Assembly: GCA_002367235.1 (NCBI GenBank)
Contig: DFBC01000057.1
Location: forward strand, 1 to 5,852
From: Cellvibrionales bacterium UBA3090
GTDB taxonomy: Bacteria; Pseudomonadota; Gammaproteobacteria; Pseudomonadales; Porticoccaceae
Direction of reading: 5' to 3'
DNA length: 5,852 bases
Each line of letters starts with the position of its first letter. The stretch's first letter is position 1. Both the position numbers and the translations under genes were made by a program. Shown here one piece after another: positions 1 through 5,852 of the stretch. A model generated the notes under the pieces. It saw only the letters and a program-made list of their open reading frames with translations. It did not search any database and had not been told where the DNA came from.

Positions 1-29
1 TCACTCTCCCATTCATTAAATCTTTAACA

Positions 30-60
30 TTGACAGAGTTGCGCAAAGCCCCCTTATATG
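30..60 (+). promoter_or_regulatory. candidate sigma-70 promoter upstream of crbR
   Basis: A perfect -35 hexamer TTGACA lies at 30-35. A TATATG hexamer (4 of 6 matches to TATAAT) lies at 55-60, giving a 19-base spacer that is longer than ideal. TTATAT at 54-59 gives 18 bases but a poorer match. If used, transcription would start near 67 and leave a leader of about 135 bases before the regulator gene. This is a by-eye consensus match only. The long spacer would suit a promoter that needs an activator. Confidence 0.35.
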
Positions 61-66
61 GGTATG

Positions 67-79
67 CGACCAAGGTCGA
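67..79. promoter_or_regulatory. operator-like inverted repeat upstream of crbR
   Basis: The sequence CGACC-AA-GGTCG at 67-78 is a perfect 5-base inverted repeat with a 2-base centre, followed by A at 79. It lies just downstream of the candidate -10 element. Its core ACCAAGGTCGA (69-79) matches ACCTAGGTCGA at 5328-5338, in the crbS/acyl-CoA synthetase intergenic region, at 10 of 11 bases. That makes it a candidate site for a regulator acting on both regions, possibly CrbR autoregulating its own gene. The binding protein is inferred, not shown. Confidence 0.35.
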
Positions 80-182
80 TTTCGGGGGATTTTTACGACT
101 AATGTCTAATGAAAAGCGATGAAACTAACGCTAAAAATTGAAAACCTTGCCAGTATCGTTACAGAGGACTAACATCAGTCGG

Positions 183-189
183 AAGGGAG
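183..189 (+). promoter_or_regulatory. ribosome binding site of crbR
   Basis: A purine-rich AAGGGAG lies 12 bases before the ATG at 202. The spacing is slightly long, but it is the only good Shine-Dalgarno match nearby and supports that start. Confidence 0.6.
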
Positions 190-201
190 AAATATAATAA
201 T

Positions 202-855
202 ATGTCTAAGTATATTGTTGCCGACGACCACCCACTGTTCAGAAATGCGATCTGCCAAGTGTTAAAAACGCTGGAAGAAGGTCCTGATATTGTGGAAGCT
301 CAAGACATGGCGAGTCTGCAAACTAAATTAACAGACCATCCCGATGCCGACCTGGTTTTACTCGATTTACATATGCCCGGAGCACATGGTTTTAGTGCCC
401 TGGCTTACGTAAAAGGACAATCTCCCGACCTACCTGTTCTCGTGGTATCTGCCAACGAAAAGCCGGAGATCATGCAAAGAGCCGTTGAATTTGGCTCCAA
501 AGGTTTTTTACCTAAATCCTCGGGTATTGAATTCATTAAAACAGCCATTCAATCGGCACTTCGAGGCGAAGTTTGGCTACCCGATAACGCGGGCACACGT
601 ACCCCTGCGAGTGAAGACGAATGCCAACTTATGGAAGGTATCGCTTCATTGACACCGCAGCAATATCTAGTGCTCACGATGCTGGCAGAGGGATTACTGA
701 ATAAGCAGATTGCCTATGAATTGGATGTTACCGAAGCAACCATCAAGGCGCATATGACGGCCATTTTCAGAAAACTAAGTGTGCGATCGAGAACCCAGGC
801 TGTATTGGCCATCAGCAAGCTAAACCTCGAGTCGCCGCAAAATATTGACGGCTAA
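202..855 (+). CDS. crbR: LuxR/NarL-family response regulator, probable CrbR (ErdR) acetate-switch activator
   Basis: This 217-residue cytoplasmic response regulator is predicted to bind DNA when phosphorylated. Residues 1-125 form a receiver domain: acidic pair D8/D9, phospho-acceptor D55 in a LLDLHMPG context, S83 at the switch Ser/Thr position, and K105 in LPKSS. Residues about 147-205 form a LuxR-type helix-turn-helix beginning LTPQQ and containing NKQIAYELDVTEATIKAHM. Length and order are standard for the NarL/FixJ class. The ATG at 202 follows AAGGGAG and places the first receiver strand at residue 3. The symbol rests on overall resemblance to CrbR/ErdR and on the symporter-fused kinase gene (1712-5302) two genes away. 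Known CrbR proteins activate acetyl-CoA synthetase genes. The class is certain; CrbR identity is likely but not proven, since many LuxR-type regulators look alike. Confidence 0.85.
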   Translation: MSKYIVADDHPLFRNAICQVLKTLEEGPDIVEAQDMASLQTKLTDHPDADLVLLDLHMPGAHGFSALAYVKGQSPDLPVLVVSANEKPEIMQRAVEFGSKGFLPKSSGIEFIKTAIQSALRGEVWLPDNAGTRTPASEDECQLMEGIASLTPQQYLVLTMLAEGLLNKQIAYELDVTEATIKAHMTAIFRKLSVRSRTQAVLAISKLNLESPQNIDG

Positions 856-1054
856 TTTTTCATTTATAGCCCTTCAATAATTAGTACTATTTTCATCTTA
901 CTTTCTATCGACTAACGGCTTTGCATCACGCAACGGCGTCCATCCGATCCCGCCCAGAACGAAAAATATTCTCAGCAAGCTTAGGCAACCTAATACTCAG
1001 TGTAAACTCAGTTTTTATTACTGAGTAATATTGGCCACCTTGACTAATCGCAGA
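856..1054. other. convergent intergenic region between crbR and yajQ
   Basis: This 199-base stretch separates two genes that converge. I see no open reading frame, tRNA or RNA family in it. Its only structure is the set of overlapping short hairpins at 994-1030. No classical GC-rich stem followed by a T-run is visible for either gene. Confidence 0.6.
994..1030. repeat. overlapping short inverted repeats, possible weak bidirectional terminator
   Basis: TACTCAGT at 994-1001 and ACTCAGT at 1006-1012 are two direct copies of one arm. Either can pair with ACTGAGT(A) at 1020-1027: an 8-base stem with an 18-base loop, or a 7-base stem with a 7-base loop. In addition TATTACT-G-AGTAATA at 1016-1030 is a perfect 15-base palindrome with an odd centre. 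The stems are AT-rich and lack a following T-run, so a terminator role is uncertain. The position between two converging genes is what suggests it. Confidence 0.3.
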
Positions 1055-1540
1055 TCAATCTCTGAAGTTTTCAAACTGAAAAGGCTGGTCGAGCTCAGCA
1101 CCACGAACCAGTGCCATTACCGCCTGAAGGTCGTCTCGTTTTTTACCAGTGATACGAATTTTGTCGCCCTGGATCGCGGCCTGAACTTTCATCTTGGCGT
1201 CTTTCACTAACTTGACAATTTTTTTAGCCATGGGCTGATCAATGCCCTGCTTGAAACGAACTTGCAGGGAAAAGGTTTTTCCACTGTGCAAGGCTTCGTC
1301 ATCGACATCGATCACATAGGGGTCAACTTTACGTTTTACCAAATTACCCCGGAACATATCCAGAAGTTGCTGGCACTGAAAATCAGCTTCCGTTGCCAGC
1401 GTCACCTCTCCATCTTTGTATTCAACCTTTGCATCGACACCCCTAAAATCAAAACGGGTGGCAATTTCACGCTGGGTATTTTCCGCAGCATTACGAATTT
1501 CTTCCACTTCAACTTCGGAAACAATATCAAATGAAGGCAT
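1055..1540 (-). CDS. yajQ: YajQ family nucleotide-binding protein
   Basis: This 161-residue soluble cytoplasmic protein matches YajQ along its whole length, and 161 is close to the usual size. Family landmarks are the N-terminus MPSFDIVSEV, ATRFDFRGVDAKVE (about 27-40), EADFQCQQLLDMFR (51-64), LHSGKTFSLQVRFKQGI (84-100), KIVKLVKDAKMKVQAAIQGD (106-125), RITGKKRDDLQAVMALVRG (128-146) and the C-terminal QPFQFENFRD. The fold is two ferredoxin-like domains. Family members bind nucleotides; the Xanthomonas homologue is reported as a cyclic-di-GMP effector, and others have been linked to phage gene control and tRNA binding. The ATG follows AGGA with a 7-base spacer. It lies between crbR and crbS and points the same way as crbS, with 171 bases between them and a candidate promoter of its own, so it is probably not simply the tail of a crbS operon. 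Confidence 0.95.
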   Translation of the reverse strand: MPSFDIVSEVEVEEIRNAAENTQREIATRFDFRGVDAKVEYKDGEVTLATEADFQCQQLLDMFRGNLVKRKVDPYVIDVDDEALHSGKTFSLQVRFKQGIDQPMAKKIVKLVKDAKMKVQAAIQGDKIRITGKKRDDLQAVMALVRGAELDQPFQFENFRD

Positions 1541-1547
1541 CTATAAA

Positions 1548-1551
1548 TCCT
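1548..1551 (-). promoter_or_regulatory. ribosome binding site of yajQ
   Basis: AGGA on the minus strand, 7 bases ahead of the ATG at 1540. It confirms the start that gives the conserved MPSFDIVSEV end. Confidence 0.6.
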
Positions 1552-1575
1552 GGTTACCAAACACGAAAGGTCGAT

Positions 1576-1603
1576 AGTCTAGCGCCCCTCGAGCTTTAGT
1601 AAA
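1576..1603 (-). promoter_or_regulatory. candidate promoter of yajQ
   Basis: On the minus strand TTTACT (1603-1598, 4 of 6 to TTGACA) is followed after 16 bases by TAGACT (1581-1576, 4 of 6 to TATAAT). Transcription would begin near 1569 and give a leader of about 28 bases carrying the AGGA ribosome site. This is a moderate consensus match. AGGTCGA, a half-site resembling the motif found elsewhere in the window, sits at 1568-1574, over the predicted start point. Confidence 0.35.
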
Positions 1604-1665
1604 AGAATCTCGATAAAAACGCTGAATGGTGGCAGCAAATATCAGGCTGGGCGTAGGAATATGCG

Positions 1666-1694
1666 GTTAGTCCTAGATCGCCACTAGGGGTAAC
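1666..1694. repeat. imperfect inverted repeat just downstream of crbS
   Basis: GTTA (1666-1669) and CCTAG (1672-1676) pair with CTAGG (1684-1688) and TAAC (1691-1694), around a 7-base centre and one 2x2 internal mismatch. It lies about 20 bases past the crbS stop codon. There is no T-run on the far side on either strand, so it does not qualify as a standard terminator. It could be an mRNA 3' end stem or a protein site. Confidence 0.3.
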
Positions 1695-1711
1695 AGTCTA
1701 GAAACAAAAAC

Positions 1712-4700
1712 CTAACAATCCACTTCATCTTTTTTACTGATCACCGCCCGCATTTTCTGCGCCAAAATATTCGGCGATACAGGCTTTGACATAAAGGCGA
1801 AACCAGCCGTTTCTGCAAGCTGCCTGACCTCATCCGAGTTATCCGCACTTATCAGGATGCCGGGAGCTTGATGCCAGGCTACAGGCAGCTCTTTCACCAA
1901 CTCTAATCCCGTCAGGTGCTCTTCAAGGTGAAAGTCGACCAGCAATATATCGGGCTGGGTGTCGGAGGGTAGCGCCAAGACATCACTTCGCCCTCGGGCA
2001 ATTACAACCTCACAGCCCCACTGGTTTAACAAACTCTTCATTCCTTGAAGGATCTCTTCTTCGTTATCGATACAAAGTACACGGACACCCGTTAATTCTG
2101 GACGTAATGGTAACCTTCCATGTTTTATAGCCGTCGCCATGACAGGCTCCCCATAAGGAACCAGAACGCTGAATACAGATCCCTCGCCTGGCTCAGATTT
2201 TACCGCGATATGATGTCCTAGCAGGTCTGCCATACGCTTAGCAATTGTCAGGCCCAACCCAAGTCCTTTATCGGTACTGGTCACGCCGGGACTAAGGCGC
2301 TCGAACTCGCCAAAGATGAGACCCATGGCATCGGGAGCAATACCGGGGCCAGTATCCCAAACTTCAATTCGAAGCCCCTCTTTTGTTCGTCGGCATCCCA
2401 GAATCAATCGTCCGCGCTTGGTATAGTGAATGGCATTACTCAAGAAATTTTGCAGTATACGTCGCAACAGCTGTGGATCACTTTTAACCCACACATCACA
2501 GCACACGAAATGCAGTTCAATCCCTTTTTCGACCGCCAATACTTCAAACTCTGTCGCCAGCTCTTGTAATAAACCACCGATATTTAAATGCTGATAGTCG
2601 GGTTGCATCTTGCCGCTATCCAGACGAGAAATTTCTCGCAGCGCTGAAATTAACTGCTCTGCTGTCTCGAGCGATTTTTCTACATGTCCAACCTGACAAC
2701 TTAATTCAGCCTGATCATCACTCTGTAGCTTCTGTTGCATCGCCGAGACAAAGAGTCTTGCAGCACTAATGGGTTGAAGCAGGTCATGACTAGCCGCTTG
2801 CATAAAACGGCTTTTACTCGCATGCATCTCTCGCACCTCTGATTCAGCCGAGGCACGCAACCTGTTTTCCTCCTCCAACACCCGGTTCAATTCAGATAAA
2901 TCAGCGGTTCGCTGCTCGACTCGCTCTTCTAGCGTTGACTTGGCATCTTCCAGTGCTCGAACAACGGATTTGTACTCGCTAATATCAGTAAATGTGGATA
3001 CAAACCCACCCTTGGGCATGGGGTTTCCCACTACCTGTATGGTGGTTCCATTGGGCATAACCCGCTCAAACCGATGAGAACCGCCGGTGCGCAGTAATTT
3101 CAGTCGCCGCTCAATTTGGTTCTCTAAATTATCGGAATCCCGGTATAGCCCCCGCTCGGCATTAAAGCGGTAGATTGTATCGATTGGACAACCCACGTAG
3201 AGCAGTCGTGGTGGATAATCAAACATCTGCTCGTAGCGACGATTCCATGCCAATATTTTTAATTCAGCGTCCACGACACAGATTCCCTGTGAAATCGTTT
3301 CTACGGTACTTTGCAACAAACCTCGACTAAATTGCAGTTGCTCTGACGTATCGCCAACTATCGCAGCAATGTCCCGAAACTGAAGCGGCTCTGTTCGCTC
3401 GAGAAGTTCAATCGTACTCTGGGCAGAGGCGGCCCCGACAATGGCCGCCAAGGACTGTTCTACCCGTCGCACAACAAATACTGGCGCCTTGTCGTTATCT
3501 AATAAACGCTGGTGATAGCGGACTTCGCAGTCACGCCAAAGCTTTTCGTGTTGTTGTCGACTAATAAAGGACTCGAGCAAATGGCGAAGCTGAACCACTT
3601 GAATGGAGGAGAGTTCAAAATCATCCTCCCCATAAGCTTTAAATTGTGGTGCTGAAACAAATGCTTCAGCCTGAAATCTATCTGTTTCCCTGGCTCGAAC
3701 GAACAGCGAAACGCCCACATACAAAATCAGGTTGCTTGTTAAACTCAACCATACGCCATGACTTAGTGGGTCAAGAAAACCTAAACCAAACAATGCCTCG
3801 GGGCGCAACCAGCTAATCCCCCACGGGCCATTCACCAGTAACAAATCTCCTGACGCCAGCAGTGAAGGCAACAACAGACAATACCACCAGAATAAAAAGC
3901 CAACGGCGAGCCCTGCGTAAACCCCTATAGCATGAGCCTTGCGCCAGTAAACTCCGCCAATTAAAGCCGGTGATAGTTGGGCAAAACAGGCAAAAGAAAC
4001 CAGGCCAATCGATGCCAGGCTTTCATCTTTTACCAACATTTTGTTCATCACCCAGGACGCCACCAATAAAACCAAAATGCTACCCCGGCGGATCCATCGA
4101 AGGTACTTAGCGAGAAAATCAACCTGCCTGAATTTCTCTTTTCGCCATCTCAATAATAGGGGCAGGACAATCTCGTTTGAGACCATGATTGAAAGTGTAA
4201 CGGCCGCGACGATCACCATACCCGTGGCGGCAGAAAAACCACCAATAAATGCCAGTGCCGTCAAAAACTGAGAATTACCCGACATCGACAAATTAAGCAG
4301 ATAGGTGTCTGGAGCAATACCTGATCCACTGAATAATTGCTGTCCAACAAGTGTGATGGGGAGAACCACGACACTAACGACCAGTAGATACAAAGGAAAC
4401 AGCCAGAGGGCCATGCGTAAATCGCGGTCATCCTGAAATTCAACCACTGTCACGTGGAACTGCCGAGGCAAACAAATAATTGCCAACATGGCCAGCAACC
4501 CCGTAGTGATAAATCTGGTATCTACCGGATTTTCTAACCAGTTACCGAGTAACTTTTCATTGTCAAAGAATTCTGTACTATCAAAATTGGTTGCGATCAC
4601 AAAAGCCAGCCCGGCAATAACCAGTAATGCCAACAATTTGACTAACGATTCAACAGCGAGCGCAGCCATCATCCCATGATTACGCTCACGCCCTTTAAGG

Positions 4701-5302
4701 TGCCGAGTACCAAAGACCATGGAAAATATCGCCAATAAAATGGCGGTGATTAACGCGCTATCCGGTTGATACCCACCCATTTGATCTGAGCTTAGCCCGC
4801 CAGCCACCGTGTCCCAGGCCAGAGAAACCGCTTTTAACTGAAGGGCGATGTAGGGTATTGAGCCAACCACAGCTACGACGGCCACCAGTGCTGCCAACGC
4901 CTGACGTTTGCCATAGCGCGAGCCAATAAAATCTGCAATGGAGGTGGTTTTTTGGCGAACGCCGACCCGCACCAATTTACGTAGTAGCGGTGCTCCAGCA
5001 ACAAACAACAGGATGGGGCCGAGATAAATAGGCAGGTAAGACCAGGCCTCTCCGGCAGCAGTCCCTACAGCGCCAAAATATGTCCATGAGCTGCAATATA
5101 CCGCCAGAGTGAGACTGTAAATATAGGGGTGTAACCGATGGTGCCAACTTGGATGACGCTCTGCCCATAGGGCAACGAGGACCAGAACAAAGACATAGCT
5201 TAGGGCCAAAAGTAACAGCACAGGTTGTGAAATTATTGTGGATATAAAGCCTTTCCCCCTCGTGACATCAGCAAGATTGGTCGATTTACCGACCGGTTGC
5301 AA
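1712..5302 (-). CDS. crbS: sodium:solute symporter-fused hybrid sensor histidine kinase, probable CrbS (MxtR)
   Basis: This inner-membrane sensor of 1196 residues is the likely partner of the response regulator at 202-855. Residues about 27-540 form a sodium:solute symporter (SLC5-type) domain with roughly 13 membrane segments. It includes IADFIGSRYGKRQ (122-134), the FGTRHLKGRERNHGMMAALA segment (197-216), LPRQFHVTVVEFQ (278-290) and GGFSAATGMVIVA (354-366), where the family's sodium-site residues lie. A linker in the position of the STAC domain follows (about 565-650). Next come a PAS domain (about 665-775), a coiled coil (780-826), HisKA with H839 in ASHDLLQPIS, and HATPase with N952/N956, DTGPGI (983-988), FGEFERL (997-1003) and GLGLGL (1013-1018). 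A receiver ends the protein, with D1079, phospho-acceptor D1123, S1152 and K1173. Known CrbS proteins link extracellular or transported small carboxylates to acs expression. The gene ends in TAG. The start is TTG: no ATG occurs between the upstream in-frame stop and residue 175. Confidence 0.92.
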   Translation of the reverse strand: MQPVGKSTNLADVTRGKGFISTIISQPVLLLLALSYVFVLVLVALWAERHPSWHHRLHPYIYSLTLAVYCSSWTYFGAVGTAAGEAWSYLPIYLGPILLFVAGAPLLRKLVRVGVRQKTTSIADFIGSRYGKRQALAALVAVVAVVGSIPYIALQLKAVSLAWDTVAGGLSSDQMGGYQPDSALITAILLAIFSMVFGTRHLKGRERNHGMMAALAVESLVKLLALLVIAGLAFVIATNFDSTEFFDNEKLLGNWLENPVDTRFITTGLLAMLAIICLPRQFHVTVVEFQDDRDLRMALWLFPLYLLVVSVVVLPITLVGQQLFSGSGIAPDTYLLNLSMSGNSQFLTALAFIGGFSAATGMVIVAAVTLSIMVSNEIVLPLLLRWRKEKFRQVDFLAKYLRWIRRGSILVLLVASWVMNKMLVKDESLASIGLVSFACFAQLSPALIGGVYWRKAHAIGVYAGLAVGFLFWWYCLLLPSLLASGDLLLVNGPWGISWLRPEALFGLGFLDPLSHGVWLSLTSNLILYVGVSLFVRARETDRFQAEAFVSAPQFKAYGEDDFELSSIQVVQLRHLLESFISRQQHEKLWRDCEVRYHQRLLDNDKAPVFVVRRVEQSLAAIVGAASAQSTIELLERTEPLQFRDIAAIVGDTSEQLQFSRGLLQSTVETISQGICVVDAELKILAWNRRYEQMFDYPPRLLYVGCPIDTIYRFNAERGLYRDSDNLENQIERRLKLLRTGGSHRFERVMPNGTTIQVVGNPMPKGGFVSTFTDISEYKSVVRALEDAKSTLEERVEQRTADLSELNRVLEEENRLRASAESEVREMHASKSRFMQAASHDLLQPISAARLFVSAMQQKLQSDDQAELSCQVGHVEKSLETAEQLISALREISRLDSGKMQPDYQHLNIGGLLQELATEFEVLAVEKGIELHFVCCDVWVKSDPQLLRRILQNFLSNAIHYTKRGRLILGCRRTKEGLRIEVWDTGPGIAPDAMGLIFGEFERLSPGVTSTDKGLGLGLTIAKRMADLLGHHIAVKSEPGEGSVFSVLVPYGEPVMATAIKHGRLPLRPELTGVRVLCIDNEEEILQGMKSLLNQWGCEVVIARGRSDVLALPSDTQPDILLVDFHLEEHLTGLELVKELPVAWHQAPGILISADNSDEVRQLAETAGFAFMSKPVSPNILAQKMRAVISKKDEVDC

Positions 5303-5403
5303 GTTATCTCTAGGTGAATGGTGTTGTACCTAGGTCGAATTGTCCCACCGACGAAACTCATCCACACTCAATGAAACTACTGAACTACAGAATGGCAACC
5401 ACA
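5303..5403. promoter_or_regulatory. divergent control region between crbS and the acyl-CoA synthetase gene
   Basis: About 100 bases separate two divergent starts and must hold the promoters for both. I could not find convincing -35/-10 pairs on either strand, and no sigma-54 type -24/-12 element. This would fit activator-dependent promoters. The clearest structure is the pair of TAGGT(C)GAAT elements at 5311-5340. Ribosome sites are weak on both sides: AGAG 5 bases before the crbS TTG, and nothing clear before the synthetase ATG codons. Confidence 0.5.
5310..5340. repeat. two near-identical CTAGGT(C)GAAT elements 20 bases apart
   Basis: CTAGGTGAAT (5310-5319) and CTAGGTCGAAT (5330-5340) are direct copies differing by one inserted C, with starts 20 bases apart, about two helical turns. 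The second overlaps ACCTAGGT (5328-5335), a perfect 8-base palindrome, and the ACCTAGGTCGA element (5328-5338) that matches the site upstream of crbR. Tandem sites on one face of the helix are typical of LuxR-type regulators, so these are candidate CrbR sites. The binding protein is inferred. Confidence 0.4.
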
Positions 5404-5852
5404 ATGAATGCAAAAGATGCCTACACCACGGAGTACCAGAAATTTCTGGATGCCCCTGAAACATTCTGGGAAGAACAATCCTCACTTATTGCCTGGTATA
5501 AAAAACCAGAAACCATACTGAGCAAAGATGAAAACAATTATTTTAGTTGGTATGCCGATGGAGAATTGAACACCAGCTATCTGTGCCTTGATTACCACAT
5601 TGAACAAGGGCGCGGAGAACAAACCGCCCTAATTTACGACTCGCCCGTCACCAACAGCAAAGCGACCTTCAGCTATCTGGAACTCAAGGATCGTGTCGCT
5701 CTTTTTGCTGGCGTATTAAAAGACCTTGGTGTGATAAAGGGTGACCGCGTGGTGATCTATATGCCCATGGTGCCGGAAGCCCTGATTGCGATGCTCGCCT
5801 GTGCGCGACTTGGTGCCATTCACTCGGTCGTTTTCGGCGGGTTTGCAGCCGA
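5404..5852 (+). CDS. prpE: propionyl-CoA synthetase-type acyl-CoA synthetase, N-terminal part (cut by window end)
   Basis: The first 149 codons of an AMP-forming acyl-CoA synthetase, open to the window end; the full family length is about 630 residues. Residues about 11-65 are the acetyl-CoA synthetase N-terminal region (TFWEEQ at 20-25, WYADGELNTSYLCLD at 49-63). The AMP-binding domain then begins with TALIYDSPVT (74-83), the TFSYLELKDRVALFAGVL stretch (88-105), KGDRVVIYMPM (112-122) and LACARLGAIHSVVFGGFA (131-148). The YDSPVT block and GAIHSVVFGGFA, where acetyl-CoA synthetase usually has GAPHSVVFGGFS, point to the PrpE/ACSS3 subgroup. Such enzymes activate propionate or similar short acids to the CoA thioester using ATP. 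The ATP-binding loop, substrate pocket and acetylated lysine lie beyond the window, so substrate is not settled. In-frame ATGs also occur at 5392 and 5371. None has a clear ribosome site; 5404 was chosen because its MNAKDAYTTEYQ start resembles the family. Confidence 0.85.
   Translation, partial: MNAKDAYTTEYQKFLDAPETFWEEQSSLIAWYKKPETILSKDENNYFSWYADGELNTSYLCLDYHIEQGRGEQTALIYDSPVTNSKATFSYLELKDRVALFAGVLKDLGVIKGDRVVIYMPMVPEALIAMLACARLGAIHSVVFGGFAA

Noticed and set aside
850..871. GGCTA...TAGCC stem spanning the crbR stop codon, considered as a terminator.
   Set aside because: Only five base pairs, AT-rich loop, and no T-run after the stem.
1262..1534. A 90-codon open frame on the plus strand opposite yajQ.
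   Set aside because: It lies entirely within the strongly conserved yajQ gene on the other strand, resembles no family I know, and has no ribosome site.
3499..5168. Several open frames of 60-76 codons on both strands within the kinase gene.
   Set aside because: All overlap the well-supported symporter/kinase gene and have compositions typical of shadow frames.
5341..5403. Possible sigma-54 or sigma-70 elements for the synthetase, for example TTGTAC or TGGCA.
   Set aside because: No match has an acceptable partner element at proper spacing.
5371..5403. Upstream in-frame ATG codons at 5371 and 5392 as the synthetase start.
   Set aside because: They add only 11 or 4 residues with no family likeness and no better ribosome site; they remain possible.
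1..5852. Mobile elements, CRISPR arrays, tRNA/rRNA genes, toxin-antitoxin or phage genes.
   Set aside because: No transposase, terminal repeats, spaced repeat array, RNA gene signature or related coding region was visible; all coding space is accounted for by four ordinary genes.

Overview
The window carries a two-component acetate/short-chain-fatty-acid regulatory locus of the CrbS/CrbR type (called MxtR/ErdR in Pseudomonas), from what looks like a gammaproteobacterium. The YajQ protein, the solute-symporter/histidine-kinase fusion and the PrpE-type acyl-CoA synthetase all resemble gammaproteobacterial versions. The balanced base composition and gene style would suit a marine or Cellvibrio-like lineage, but that placement is inference only.

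Layout, left to right. Bases 1-201 are non-coding and hold a possible promoter and an operator-like inverted repeat. Bases 202-855 (+) encode a LuxR/NarL-family response regulator, the likely CrbR. Bases 856-1054 are a convergent gap with overlapping short hairpins. Bases 1055-1540 (-) encode YajQ, a small nucleotide-binding protein. Bases 1541-1711 are a non-coding gap with a candidate yajQ promoter and an imperfect inverted repeat. Bases 1712-5302 (-) encode a 1196-residue hybrid sensor kinase, the likely CrbS: a sodium:solute symporter domain, a linker, PAS, HisKA, HATPase and a C-terminal receiver. Bases 5303-5403 are a divergent intergenic region with operator-like repeats. From about 5404 (+) a propionyl-CoA/acyl-CoA synthetase gene (prpE-like) begins and runs off the window end.

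How they fit together: in the known CrbS/CrbR systems the symporter-fused kinase controls a LuxR-type regulator that activates acetyl-CoA synthetase and other small-carboxylate genes. Here the kinase is divergent from an acyl-CoA synthetase of the propionate type, and the regulator lies two genes away with yajQ in between. An 11-base motif, ACCWAGGTCGA, occurs upstream of the regulator and again in the kinase/synthetase intergenic region. It is the best candidate for a shared operator. The kinase gene has no ATG near its beginning and apparently starts at TTG. I see no mobile element, CRISPR array, tRNA or rRNA. The locus is a known type of system; the least described parts are the putative operators, the start of crbS, and the gene order around yajQ.
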